Shown here one piece after another: positions 45,265 to 56,554 of a stretch of 64,000 bases of DNA (positions are counted from its first letter, which is position 1; each line of letters begins with the position of its first letter). A model generated the notes under the pieces. The model was given only the letters and a program-made list of their open reading frames with translations, did not search any database and was not told where the DNA came from. A program made the translations under genes and the position numbers. This DNA is from Adiantum capillus-veneris (taxonomy: Eukaryota; Streptophyta; Polypodiopsida; Polypodiales; Pteridaceae). The DNA lies in the NCBI GenBank assembly GCA_014529385.2, contig CM043956.1, forward strand, positions 87,595,721-87,659,720, read 5' to 3'.

Positions 45265-46308
45265 ATGGCAGAAAGTTCAACTCAAGTCACACAGATTGTT
45301 GGAGAGAAGCTGACCAGAGAGAACTACAGCATATGGTCTTACAGGATGGAGAACTTTATCATGGGCAAAGGTTTATGGGATTATATTATAGGTGAACAAG
45401 AGTGTTGCGAGGTTGGTTTGGAACCAAATAGAGAGAATGTTGAAGCACACAAAACATGGCAAGCAGGAGTAGAAGCTTACAAGAAGTGGATCGAGAATTC
45501 AAGGAAAGTTATGCATTGGATTTCACTATGCATTAGTGACTTCTTTATACCACATGTGAAGAAAGCTCAATCTCCAAAGGAAGCATGGGAGATACTAGCA
45601 AGAATGAACAGCTCCAATACAGAATCACGAAAAGTTCACTTGAAGCAAAGGTTACATTGTGTATGGCGAGGAAATAGATCCATATCAGATTATGTGACAG
45701 AGATAAAGCAAATACAGGAAGATCTTGCGAGCATTAATGTTGAAGTTCCAGATGATGACTTAGTTTCAGTGACATTGAATGGTTTGGGACCGGAATACAA
45801 GTCATTGGATACATCTATATCTATTCGAGGACACATGCCTGATTTTGAAGAGTTAGTAAACCTTTGTTTGCAAGAAGAGGTGAAGTTAGGCAAGTCACGT
45901 CATTCTACATCAAATAACAATTCCAGAGATCAGATTTTTTACTCTAGAGGTCGTGGAAACAATAGAGGTGGAAGATGAAACTATGGTCGTGGAAACAATG
46001 CTGGAAGAGGTCAATGGCAAAACCAACAAAGTCAAAGTTACAATGATTATAGCCAAAGAGGCAGGGGGAGAGCCCGAACTCGTGGACGTGGAGGTGGACG
46101 ATTTGTACATCCTCAAAGAGATGGATATTGTAACAGATGTGGCATTTATGGTCACTTTGAAAGAGAATGTTACACAAGGCTAAATCAAAATCGTGATCGT
46201 GGTGGTGGAAGAGGCCGAGGTTATGGCAGACATGGAGGAAACTTTGCTGGATACAATCCTCATGATCAAAATATATATGACAATAGATCGAGTGGAGATT
46301 TATTTCCT
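45265..46308 (+). pseudogene. Element G gag
   Basis: ATG 45265 starts MAESSTQVTQI. The copia gag (UBN2-type) motifs YSIWSYRMENFIMGKGLW, AWEILARM, VHLKQRLH and ISDYVTEIKQI are clear. A TGA at 45976-45978 interrupts an Arg/Gly-rich segment in the same frame; it is one C-to-T step from CGA. The frame then gives a CCHC knuckle, CNRCGIYGHFEREC (about 46129-46170), and another RG-rich stretch before the protease. Confidence 0.92.
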
Positions 46309-47580
46309 ATGGAGAATGTTGTTCGAAGCATGGTGGAGCCACATCGTACAGATGATTGGTATTTAGATAGTGGTGCCACAAATCATATGACATATCATGG
46401 TGAATGGTTTGACAGAAAAGAGAAATTAGAAGAGGATGAGTTTGTCGCTACAGGTGATGATACTATGCATTGGATTACACATGTTGGTTCAGTGCCATTG
46501 CTAGAAAAAGACGGGACATACAACACATTGGGAGATGTTCTATATGTGCCTTCAATCACAAAGAATTTAGCATCAGTTGGACAAATGACAGATCAAGGGT
46601 TACAAGTCCGTTTTAATCGTTATGGCTGCTTCATAGAGGAGTTTCACAAAGGTAGACTAGGCAAGATATTGGCATGTGGAAGAAAGAAAGGTCGCTTGTT
46701 CTCATTGGAAGCTGGAGATCCATGTTTACACAGTGGTATGTATGCAAACAAATCAGCCACTCAAGATGATTGGGCAGAGTTATGGCATAAGAGGATTGGT
46801 CATGTAAATTTTAGAAGACTAAAGCATATGCAATCAAATCAAATTGCATGTGGATTACCAAAGTTTGGCAGATTGAATTTTGATCATGTTTGTGAAGCTT
46901 GTCAATTTGAAAAGCAATCTCGTTTACCATTTCCAAAGAGGGGGAGAATTAGCCAAAGTCCTTTGGAAATTATTCATTCAGATATTTGGGGGCCTTGTGA
47001 TCATGCTACACCAAATGGTTGTCGATATTTTATCACATTCACGGATGATTACAGCAGAATGACATGGGTTTACTTTCTAAAGGCAAAGTCAGAGGCATTT
47101 GAGGTATTCTTGGAGTTCAAAGTGATGGTTGAGAAAGAGAATGGTTGTCAAATTAAATGCCTACGCACAGATGGAGGGGGAGAGTACATGTCACACAGTT
47201 TTGATGATTACTTACGTGAACAAGGCATAAGAAGACAGATTACTTGTAGATACACACCACAAAAAAATGGAGTTGCTGAGAGAAAGAATAGAGTCATAGC
47301 AGAGATTGCAAGAGTCATGATGAATGAGATGAATATGCCATTAACATATTGGGCTGAAGCAGTTCATACAGCAGTACACATTATGAATCGAACACCAACA
47401 GCTGCCATTCATGAAATTTCACCTTATGAGAGACTTTATGGGATCAAGCCAACAGTTTCCTACATGAAAGTTTTTGGATGTGTTTGCTATGTTCATGTGC
47501 CAAATGAAGCAAGAAAGAAGATGGAGCCAAAGGCAGTGAAGTGTATATTCTTGGGCTACCCAGTTGAAAAGAAAGGTTAG
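46309..47580 (+). pseudogene. Element G protease and integrase
   Basis: Same frame as gag. Protease active site WYLDSGATNHMT (about 46360). Integrase zinc finger HKRIGHVNFRRLKHM ... CEACQFEKQ (about 46789-46917). Catalytic core Asp in IHSDIWGP (about 46975), Asp in LRTDGGGEY (about 47167) and Glu in NGVAERKNR (about 47274). It ends at TAG 47578-47580 in the KCIFLGYP region; the frame continues beyond it (KCYDPTTRQVYVSRD). Confidence 0.93.
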
Positions 47581-47927
47581 AAGTGCTATGATCCTACGAC
47601 AAGACAAGTTTATGTTAGTAGAGATAAGCCAAGACCATCAACAAGAACTATTTCAGGACCACATATGGCAGAGGAGAGTACAGGAAATGTCAAACCATAG
47701 AGCGGTCATTTGCGAGATAAGAAGCAAGACGAGAAAGGCAAGAAGAAAGTGGTTGAAGAGAGTTATGGAGATGAAAGCTTCAATGAAGAGCATGGTTTAC
47801 CACATTTGAGGACACCTGGCAGTGAGCATATTGAGAAATATGTACCCCCATATGCAAGAGTTGAAGAGAAGAGTGCACCATAGTTGAGAAGATCAGATTG
47901 ATAGATTGACATACATACAACAGTTAT
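47581..47927 (+). pseudogene. Element G integrase-RT linker
   Basis: Reads on in the integrase frame with stops near 47698 and 47881, to the typical LRRSD motif (about 47884). A frameshift between here and 47928 moves to the RT frame. Confidence 0.8.
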
Positions 47928-49526
47928 ATGCGTACACATTATGCATACATGGTTTCACGTGTGCAACATAAAGAGCCTACATGTTTTCAAGAGGCAATTG
48001 GAAAATCAGAATGGGAGTCAGCTATGGATGATGAGATGGATGCTCTTGTGAAGAATGACACTTGGAATTTGGTTCACTTGCTAAGTGGAAAGAAAGCAAT
48101 TGGTTCAAAATGGGTATACAAAGTCAAGTGCAAGTTAGATGGTAGTGTGGAAAGATATAAAGCTAAGCTTGTTGCTAAAGGTTATGCACAAACAAAAGGT
48201 CTTGATTATGATGAGACATTTAGTCCAGTTGCAAAGATGACAACAGTCAGATTAGTGATAGCAATGGCAAGTATGTTTGGTTGGAAGTTACGGCAAATGG
48301 ATGTGGATAATGAATTCTTGAATGGTGACTTGGAAGAAGAAGTTTATATGATACAGCCAGTGGGTTATCAACATCCAGAGTTTCCATATTATGTGTGTAA
48401 GTTGAAGAAAGCATTGTATGTTTTGAAGCAAGCATTTAGAGCTTGGTGTGAAAAGATAACCAGATTCTTGAAGAAGATTGGATTTAAACAGTCTACTGCT
48501 GATCACTCATTGTTTTTGAAGCATGTTGATGGAGAGATCGTCGTTATTGTTATCTATGTCGATGACTTGATTCTCATTGGAAGTCATGATGAGCAAATTT
48601 TGCATGTCAAGAAGAGTTTGTTGAGAGAATTCAACATGAAGGACCTTGGTGAGTTGAGATATTTCTTGGGAGTTGAAATTGTCAATACATTATCAAGAAT
48701 TTGGATGATACAAAGAAAATACGCGTTGGATATGCTCGAGAAGTATGGAATGACAGCATGCAAACCGGTTGATACACCTCTTGATCAAAATGTGAAGTTG
48801 TTTGATGATGGACATTACATTGAGGATGTCACTATGTACCGCAAGATGGTTGGAAGCCTTATTTACTTGACAATAACAAGGCCAGATTTGAGTTTTGCAG
48901 TGGGTGTTGTGAGTCAATTCATGCAAAAGCCATGTAAAATTCATCTTGATGCAGTGAGACGGATTATGAGATATGTGAAAGCCACTCTCAATTATGGAAT
49001 GTTTTATGAAAAGAATGGGAAGCTTTGTCTTTATGGTTACACAGATGCAGATTGGGCAAAAGATTTTATGGATAGAAGATCTACAAGTGGTTATGCATTT
49101 TCCATTGGCAATGGTATGATAAGTTGGAGTAGCAAGAAGAAATCAACTGTAGCATTATCAAGTACAGAAGCTGAATATCGTGGAGCAGCTTTGGCAGCAT
49201 GTGAAGAGTCATGGTTGAGAGTGCTTATGGTAGAATTTGGTTTTGACTATCTTGACAGTGTCATTATATATTGTGACAATATTAGCAGCATCATGTTGGC
49301 AAAGAATCTAGTCTACCATGCTCGCACTAAACACATTGAGGTACATTATCACTTCATTAGAGAAAACTTTTTGGCAGGTGATATTGATTTGGTGTATGTG
49401 AAGACAAATGATCAAGTTACGGATATATTCACAAAAGCTCTTGGAAAGGAGAAGTTTTCCTACTTTCGTGAAGCATTGGGAATCCATCATATTCAAGCTC
49501 GCTCTGAGCTTGAGGGGGAGTGTTAA
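47928..49526 (+). CDS. Element G reverse transcriptase and RNase H
   Basis: An open frame of 532 codons holds a complete copia RT/RNase H. Motifs: WVYKVKCKLDGSVERYKAKLVAKGYAQ-type fingers (about 48111), RQMDVDNEFLNGDL (usual MDVKNAFL; catalytic Asp present, about 48291), VIYVDDLILIG (YVDD box, about 48549), and GSLIYLTITRPDLSFAV (about 48852). RNase H follows with YTDADWAKD, STSGYAF, LSSTEAEYRGAA and DNISSIMLAKN (about 49036-49310). The TAA stop (49524-49526) lies just inside the 3' LTR. All RT/RNase H catalytic residues appear intact. Confidence 0.95.
   Translation: MRTHYAYMVSRVQHKEPTCFQEAIGKSEWESAMDDEMDALVKNDTWNLVHLLSGKKAIGSKWVYKVKCKLDGSVERYKAKLVAKGYAQTKGLDYDETFSPVAKMTTVRLVIAMASMFGWKLRQMDVDNEFLNGDLEEEVYMIQPVGYQHPEFPYYVCKLKKALYVLKQAFRAWCEKITRFLKKIGFKQSTADHSLFLKHVDGEIVVIVIYVDDLILIGSHDEQILHVKKSLLREFNMKDLGELRYFLGVEIVNTLSRIWMIQRKYALDMLEKYGMTACKPVDTPLDQNVKLFDDGHYIEDVTMYRKMVGSLIYLTITRPDLSFAVGVVSQFMQKPCKIHLDAVRRIMRYVKATLNYGMFYEKNGKLCLYGYTDADWAKDFMDRRSTSGYAFSIGNGMISWSSKKKSTVALSSTEAEYRGAALAACEESWLRVLMVEFGFDYLDSVIIYCDNISSIMLAKNLVYHARTKHIEVHYHFIRENFLAGDIDLVYVKTNDQVTDIFTKALGKEKFSYFREALGIHHIQARSELEGEC
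49511..49520 (+). promoter_or_regulatory. Element G polypurine tract
   Basis: TGAGGGGGAG directly precedes the 3' LTR and overlaps the last pol codons. Confidence 0.9.
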
Positions 49527-49752
49527 AGAATATGATGTTAAAGAATATGTCCATTGTGCTATGGGCGCCCAGACACTGACTATACTATGTTGTAAATATA
49601 CTTTGGATAATAGTTCAAAGAGAAGAAGAGAAGAGCAGCACGTTGAATGGCTGCTGCAGGGTAACGATTGTGTGTGTGTGTGTGCCTCGATGTGTGTTGG
49701 TGTGTGTGCGTAGTCTTCTTTCCTACCTTCTCCATCACCTGTGCACTCTACA
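49521..49752 (+). repeat. Element G 3' LTR
   Basis: 232 bp, same length as the 5' LTR, with eight substitutions by eye and no indels. Carries TATGGGCGCCCA at 49560-49571. Confidence 0.95.
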
Positions 49753-50141
49753 AATTTCTCACTATTTTTTTGCTGTTTTGGCTGTGTAAGTTTCTCCTAT
49801 GAGCGAAGCTTCTGCTCCAGTTTGTGATTGTATCTGGCTTATTTTACCCATACTGTGTGAGCTGTTTGCCCCCTTGGTGTTGGACCAAGATCATTTGTAT
49901 CTAAATATAAGAAGTTCTCCTCTTTTGAGTTGAGTTTTTTTGGGTGTGTGTGTGTGAGTGTCTCTTTGTGTGGAGTGGGTAAATGGGTAATCTCTCTCCT
50001 CTCACTCCATCGGTGTGTTCCCTGTCTCAGCCAGGTGGATTGTGTAAGCCAAGTGGTGCCCCATAGTGTGTGTGTGTATCTTCCCAAGAGTGTGTGTCTG
50101 GTAATTATAAAGGCGTTCTGTGTGTTTCCATCCCACTCACA
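49753..50141 (+). repeat. Element F 5' LTR, second part
   Basis: Resumes at the AATTT duplication and ends CCACTCACA. The two parts total about 1,144 bp, matching the other LTRs of the family (1,140 and 1,114 bp). Confidence 0.92.
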
Positions 50142-50147
50142 TTCTTC

Positions 50148-50165
50148 TGGCGCCCCCCCGGAGGA
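50148..50165 (+). promoter_or_regulatory. Element F primer-binding site, unusual
   Basis: TGGCGCCCCCCCGGAGGA begins 6 bp after the LTR. Its first seven bases match the tRNA-Asp type, but the rest departs from the site of element D. It could be a degenerate site or fit another tRNA. Confidence 0.55.
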
Positions 50166-51160
50166 TCTTCTTCGAGTACCTTCTTCTTCGAGCTTCAAGC
50201 TTCGAGATTCAGGATTACAGGTTACAGGTACAGGTGATTCACACAGGTACAGGTAGCTGGAGTACAGTGATATACTAGCAGTGATGTCACTTGCAGTTGT
50301 TCTGGGTATGCATCACTTGGCGCCTGTTTGAGCGCATTGTCTGCTGGATTGTACGTTACGTGTGGAAACTGCCATTGTATGCATTTGTGGAGCCATACTT
50401 GGTTTTATTTGGCAATCCCAGCCATTTTTGAGATTTGGTCTGGAAGATAGTCATTTCTGAGACTTGACTATATGCGATTTGCATTAGCCTTCGTGTGAGG
50501 GTCGATAGCGTGAGGTTTTATTGAGCTGGGGGATTCTCAAATGTGGAGATCCTTTCGGTGATACACATAGCTAGAGCACCCTTTTCGTGACCTCGCCATA
50601 GGCTATGTATTAGTGATTCCTATTTGATGCTCGGGTTCTACAGTTTATGCATACATATACAGTCTATATTTTGGGTTCTAACTGCTCTACTCAGTGGGGA
50701 AACTCTGTCAAAATTTTTCCAAGTTATGATGGCTGGTCTTTTGGTCTTTTAAGCGATTTATAGTGTTATGCTGCTAAAATTCTGGCAAAATCAAAGGATC
50801 AGTCAGGTGTGCCTTCTTGGGAGCTTCATGGTTGACTTTAATGGATGATCAAATGGCCCTCAATTCACTCCTTTTCATTTAACTTAGAGAATCCAGATAA
50901 ATGTTCATGTGTCCAGGAAGATTTTTTTCCAGCAACGCATAGTCTTTATGTTCGGGCCAAGAAGATTACGAGAGATCCTGGAATGTCCTTTGCCTGTTGT
51001 AATTCCAATGATTAACTATGAAAACTCATTTGATGTGCATGTGTTTGTCCTTATCTAAAGATGAGCTCCATTGAAGTTTCTGGGGATTGGGTAGTGAAAA
51101 GTTTTGGGTTCTTGCACGTGTGTTCGAAGGGGTTCTCAAAGCATCGTAACTTGGGTAGCC
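50166..51160 (+). other. Element F 5' leader
   Basis: 995 bp of non-coding sequence; small ACAGGT repeats near 50217-50255. Nothing else recognised. Confidence 0.7.
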
Positions 51161-52381
51161 ATGGCTTTCTCTTATCCGGAGTTTCATGGAAGAAGTGATG
51201 AAGATGTGGAAGACTTTTTGGAAAAGATGGAGTTTGCCTACATTAGCAACCAGATTCATGACCCGACACAGATGTTACGTCTTCTCCAAATCTGTTTGAA
51301 GAGTGATGCACGAGTTTGTTCCAAAGCATTTGAAGAGGAGTTGCGTGTGGCTGATCCACCTATAAGATTGAGTTTGGACAATCTACGGCATGGATTGGAA
51401 GTGGAGTTTGTGAAGATAGAAGATCCTGACAAAATGTGGCAATAAGTACAGGCTTTAGTGCAAAAGGAAGGTGAGCCAGTAGATGCGTACATATGTAAGT
51501 TCTCATTGGCATGGGAGAGGATGTGCAAGGCCTTAGCACCACAGGTACCCCCGCCTGACATGATGAAGAAGGACAGGTTCTTGGCTGGTCTTTGGGAGAA
51601 TATACGTTGGAGAGTGGAGCTAAAGAAGACTAGGACATATAAAGACACACTAGAGGTAGCAAGGAACAAAGAGTGGAAGTTGAGGAAAATGAGCCAGTTA
51701 AGGGTGGAGTCTTTGCCCATGAGGTCTGAATTTCAGCCTATGGATTCTTCGCAAGGTCGGGTTCATCATGAACCAGTGGTTTCTGTTACTCCTCAGGTTA
51801 TGCCAACAGTGGTCACTACAACAATGCAAGATGATGGGCTAAGGCAAGACATGAGGCAAGTGGTAGATTTAATGAAGAATCTCAGCCTAAACATGCTAGG
51901 TCAAGTGGGAAATAATCGAGGTCGAGGGAGGTTTGCAAATCAGCCAGGAGGTGAAGAAAGACCTAAGAATGGTGCTGGACAAAGTAGTGGTAGGTTCTGG
52001 AGGCAGACGCCCACATGTTATAATTGTGGAGAGTTGGGCCACATCAGTCCGCAATGTGATAAGGCACCAAGGATGGGGGGAGACATGTATCCATTGCCAA
52101 GACAGGTGCTAACTAGGTCAAATGATTATGGCATCGAAATCAAGGGAGAAGAAGGAACCAGTGGATTAACCCAAGAGGAAAAGGGAAAGACAAAAGTGTT
52201 AAGTGTAGTCACCTTGGAGAAGGCATCAAAGCTAGAGGATACATTAGTGATTCCTATTGGGAAGGAAGAAGTGCCCCAGGTCCTAGTAAGAAGATGGGAA
52301 AGAGCCATGAAGGTGAGGATGTCAAGGCCAAGAGGAAAAGAAGGTCTCGTTGCAAGTTTCACGTTTCAGATTTTTCACTAG
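51161..52381 (+). pseudogene. Element F gag
   Basis: ATG 51161 (MAFSYPEFHGRSDEDVEDFLEKMEF) follows closely after a same-frame non-ATG extension, so this start is preferred. Capsid motifs: MLRLLQICLKSDARV, EPVDAYICKFSLAWERM and FLAGLWENIRW. An in-frame TAA (51443-51445) splits it. A CCHC knuckle, CYNCGELGHISPQC, lies at about 52016-52057. Ends at TAG 52379-52381. Confidence 0.88.
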
Positions 52382-53400
52382 GGGATGGGCAATTAAGCTA
52401 TGACTTGAATGAGGATCTGACAAGCAGGAAAGCAGATGTTACTTTTGGGTAGCTTATAAAGATGGTGCCTAAGCTAAAGAGACAGTGGAAGAGGATGGTT
52501 AACCCAATGGAGAAAGAACCAGAGAGAGGTTCATTGAAGGTATTGGTGATGGATGAGCTACCAGACATTTGCCCAATAGTAGATGTGTGGCACAAAAGAA
52601 AAAATCTAGGACAAGGTTATGTGGATGGTGGAGCCCAAACATGTTTCATAACATACTCATGCATTGAAAGGATGTGTCTCACGGTGGTGGGGTGTCAGGC
52701 TTCCAGATTAGATTGGCAAACCATCACAGAAAGTAAAATGTTTGGGTGTTGTAAAGAGCTTAGAAGTGGAGGCATATGATGCAAAGGCGGTGGTTGATTT
52801 TCATGTGATGCCAGCGGGGTTGGGAGCATATCCTATTATACTGGGCAGACCATGGTTACGTGCAGTGGGAGCTGTTCAAGATTGGAGACGTGGTACGATT
52901 AGCCTCTATGGAAAGACAGGTGCCAAGAAGCTATATAATATGGACACAAGGAAACGATTGGAGGAGCTTTATGCAGATGAGGATGAGTCTAGTGATGAAG
53001 ACTATTCCATAGTGTCTGATAAGGACAATGATAGTACTACTAGACACTATTCCATAGTGTCTGATAAGGACAGTGATAGTACTACCAGCAGTGATGAGGA
53101 TGCTGATGTTGCATTTCTTTTGATGGATAAAGAAATCTAGGAGTCTAGTTTAGTTGCATTTGCGAATGAAGTTGAAGATGAAAGTGAAGGGCCTTATGAA
53201 GTGATTGAAGGGCTGATGCAAACCAAGGTTGAGTTGTCAAAGAAGCAAGAATTGATGACACAAATGATCAGTGGAGACCTCTCAGCTATGGAGAAGGAGA
53301 TATATTTGCACACGCTGGCTAGTTTTCCTGATTTGTTCATTACTTCATATGAAGAGATCAGAGGGTTCAAGGGAGAAGAGATGCATATAGAGCTGAAATA
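52382..53400 (+). pseudogene. Element F protease
   Basis: Active-site region GYVDGGAQTCFIT (about 52617), with Asp-Gly-Gly in place of Asp-Ser/Thr-Gly. After a frameshift near 52740 comes PIILGRPWLRAVGAVQDW (about 52832). An acidic Asp/Ser-rich tail contains a 45-bp tandem duplication. Stops at 53138-53140 and 53399-53401 precede RT. Confidence 0.85.
53001..53090 (+). repeat. 45-bp tandem duplication in element F pro-RT linker
   Basis: Two copies (53001-53045, 53046-53090) differ at a few bases and encode YSIVSDKD[NS]DSTT twice. In-frame length keeps the linker readable. Confidence 0.9.
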
Positions 53401-54173
53401 AGGTGCTAAGCCAGTGCAGCAAAGGCTAAGAAGGATGGGCCAAGAGCAGATGGAAGCCTTGAGGGAAGAGGTGGACAAGCTATTGAAGGCAGGGTTCATA
53501 GTCCCAGTGGAGACCACAGAATGGGTGAGTCCAGTAGTAGTTAGTTCAAAGAAGGATGGGAAGTGGAGGATTTGTGTAGATTTTAAACCCTTAAACGCAA
53601 CCACTAAGAAGAACCCATATCCTCTTCCATTCATTGATCAGATCTTGGATTCAGTGTGGCAGGTTATGAGAGGTACAGTGTGTGTGATGGTTTTTCAGGC
53701 TATTTTCAATTGAAGATTTCTCTTAAAGACCGCACAAAAACAACTTTCATTACGCCATGGGGCTGCTATTACTACACGGTATTTCCATTTGGGTTGTCAA
53801 ATGGACCATCTTTCTATCAAGAGAGAGCAAATTGGGTATTGACACCGTTCATTGGTAGTTGTGTTAAAGCTTTTATGGACGACTTCTGTGTCTACAGCAG
53901 TAGGGCTGAACATCATGAGAAGCTGCAGATGGTATTGGCTCGATATGATGAATGTGGAGGACAACTAAATCCAAAGAAATGTCATTTAGCACAGCCAAGG
54001 GTGAAGTTATTGGGGCATATGGTGTCAGAAAATGGCATTGAAGCTGATCCAGACAAGGTTAAGTCTATTATTCTTCTTCCATCACCTACGAGTACAAAGC
54101 AATTGGAAACCTTTATACACAAAGTGAAGTACATGGCACGATTTATTCCATTGTCTTAATAGCTCCTTTATCC
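53401..54173 (+). pseudogene. Element F reverse transcriptase
   Basis: LLKAGFIVPVETTEWVSPVV (about 53482), WRICVDFKPLNATTKKNPYPLP (about 53563), frameshift near 53655, then VCDGFSGYFQLKISLKDRTKTTF (about 53676), PFGLSNGPSFYQ and the catalytic box AFMDDFCVYS (about 53870). Then LLGHMVSENGIEADPDKVK (about 54006), where the match to element B begins, and a TAA at 54157-54159. RT catalytic residues are present. Confidence 0.9.
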
Positions 54174-55562
54174 ATTACAACAAGTGGCAAAGCATGATCC
54201 ATTGCAATGGGATGACAAGTGTGAAGAAGTGTTTCGAGAGGTGAAAGAGGTGTTAGGGGGGTTGCCAGCTATGCAGGCTCCTGATTGGGAGAAAGTGTTT
54301 TATGTAAATCCATCAGCAGGGTATGATGCCATTGGAGCCATGCTATTGCAAAAGGGGAAGGGCAGCCATTATATGAGGCCAGTGTATTGTACAAGCCGAG
54401 TGAAGTTGGTAGCAGAGAGAAAGTTCTCGAAAGTAGAGCTAGTGATGGTCAGTGTAATATTTGCTTGTCGACGATTTTGTCATTACTTGGTACCATGACC
54501 TTTTGTTTTCTTGACAAGTTACGCCTTTTTGCCACAGTTAATTAAAGGCACTAACATGTCAAATGTGGTCAAGAAATGGGTAATTGAGCTACAAGAGTTT
54601 GAGTTCTCTTTTCTAGTGGAAGACAGTACAAGGGCTACCCTAGCTGATTTGTTGACATACAAGGAGAATCCCCTTCTTGTTAAGGAAGAGGTGGTGAGAA
54701 AGGTAGTTGAAGAAGTGCCACAAATCAGAAATGCACATGTGTTGTTCTTTGATGGCTCATACAGAAAGAGCCATGATGCCGCTTCAGGGGGTATAGCACT
54801 CTACGATCCACAGGGGAAGCTACTATGTAAGAGAGGGTTCAAATTGGATGCACATAGTAACAATGAGGCTGAATATGCTACGTTGGAAGCCGGATTACAC
54901 ATTTTTTTGAAGCATGGGATTAGAAGGTTGAGCATAAAAGGTTATGCCTTGTTAGTGGTGAAGCAAGTCTGGGTGTGTGGAAGAGCAAGAACAACTCATT
55001 GAAGGAAATGTGTTTCAGAATTAAAGGCCTGTTAAAAAAGTTTGAAGCATGGAGCATCAGACACATTGAGCGCTCTCTAAATGGAGAAGCACATGAAGGA
55101 GCTCAAAGCATGATTGAGGAGTTATTTGTGTTGAAGACCACTTTACCTCTCTATCATGGCCGGGAAAGTTTGGCTCAAGAAGAGGAGTTTTTGCTAACAG
55201 GAATCATTCCAAAGGAGATTCAGAAGTTTAAGAAGTATGGTTTTGTGCGTAGAGCATACACGTACAAATTGATTGGTGATGTCTTATACATGAAAGGGGC
55301 TGATCTCGTGTTGAGACGTGTACCTTGGAGGGAGGAGCTTTACAGAGTGTTGGAAGAGAATCATGAAGGCGCATGTGGCGGCCATTTTGCTCTAAAGATC
55401 ACTTTGCATAAGATCTTGCAAGAGGGGTATGTATGGCCTAGTTTGCACAAGGATGTTCAACATTGGTGTAGGTCTTTCAATAGGTATCAAGCATTTGGGA
55501 AGAGAGTGTTGAAGCCAGATTTACGAAAAACCATTATGGCGTTTGATGTGTTTGAAAAGTGA
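54174..55562 (+). pseudogene. Element F RNase H, archaeal-type RNase H and integrase finger
   Basis: Gypsy RNase H (about 54184-54560) is broken by TGA 54496-54498; element B has CGA at the same codon, so this is a C-to-T change. The second RNase H, VLFFDGSYRKSHDAASGGIALYD to NNEAEYATLEAGL (about 54740-54900), is better preserved than in B. A one-base loss near 54966 shifts the frame. The HHCC finger (ENHEGACGGHF ... WCRSFNR, about 55347-55490) has lost clear Cys residues. TGA 55560-55562 replaces Trp (TGG in B). Confidence 0.9.
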
Positions 55563-56526
55563 GGGATTGATGCAATAGGCCTGTTACCTATCACAAGCAG
55601 GAGCAAAAGATATATTTTGACTGTAGTGGACTATATCTCTAGATGGGCAGAGGCTATAGCAGTAAAACAGATCACTGCAAAGGATGTGGCAAAATTTGTG
55701 TATGATGAAATATGTTGCAAGTTTGGGGTGCCACTGGAGCTACTTTCAGATAAGGGCCCTGCTTTAGAGCTAAACTGCTAGATTTTTTATGTGCAAAGAT
55801 GAAGATTAGGCACCAGCATACCACTCCTTATCATCCGCAGTGTAATGGATTAAATAAAAGATTCAATGGTGAGTTGGTACAGATTCTTTCAAAAGTGACA
55901 GAGCACCAAGAAAAGAATTGGGATTTGGAATTTCGTAGTGCATTATGGGCTTACTGTACTTTGGTGAAGACAGGTACGGGGTTTACTCCATTTCATTTGG
56001 TGTATGGAAAGGAAGCACTATTGCCCGTGGAAGTAGAGTTACCTGTGGTCAAGATGTTAGAGAAGTTGCTTGGTCCGCCTAGTGATGCATTCAAAGAGAG
56101 GCTCTTGCAGTTACAAGAGGTTCAGTTGGATAGGATGAGCGCATTGGAGCATTATGGCAGATGCAGGATAGGGCTTTGGCAAAGATAAATGAAAAGGTTA
56201 AAAGTAAGGGTATCAAGAAGCATGACTTGGTTTTGCGCTACAACAGTAAGCTGGACAACACCTTCCAAAAGAAGTTTCAAATTAAGTGGGAAGGCCCTTT
56301 CAAGGTAGTGGAGTGTTTTCCAAATGGTACATATCAGTTGGCTAACCTGGATGGGATTCTACATAAGTGAAGGGTAAATGGATTGCGTCTTAAATTATAT
56401 CATGCCAAGTTAATGATGGTGGAGCAAGATGAGTTGTCTGTGGATCAAGCAATGTATGTGAAGGATGAGGAGACCTGTGATGCGGCGAGTCTCATTTCTC
56501 TTTTTGCTACTGCTGATCATGAATGA
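55563..56526 (+). pseudogene. Element F integrase core and C-terminus
   Basis: Core: GIDAIGLLP (about 55563), LSDKGP (about 55744), a frameshift near 55757, then YHPQCNGLNKRFNGEL, where the catalytic Glu of B (GLNERF) has become Lys by one G-to-A change. The C-terminal region has FQIKWEGPFKVVECFPNGTYQLANLDG (about 56275), then a TGA at 56368-56370. Final stop 56524-56526. There is no chromodomain and no downstream second protease, unlike D and E. Confidence 0.88.
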
Positions 56527-56532
56527 TCTAGC

Positions 56533-56550
56533 AGGCTAGGGGATGGGAAA
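56533..56550 (+). promoter_or_regulatory. Element F polypurine tract
   Basis: GGCTAGGGGATGGGAAAA lies 4 bp before the 3' LTR; the same tract precedes element B's LTR. Confidence 0.75.
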
Positions 56551-56554
56551 ATTA

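Larger units (their letters stand above)
44131..49752 (+). mobile_element. Element G: complete Ty1/copia retrotransposon
   Basis: 5,622 bp with two 232-bp LTRs, initiator-Met primer site, gag, protease, integrase, RT, RNase H in copia order, polypurine tract and AATTT target duplication. By eye the LTRs differ at 8 of 232 positions, seven of them transitions. It is the innermost layer (C, E, F, G). A few stops and one frameshift break the single polyprotein. Confidence 0.96.
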
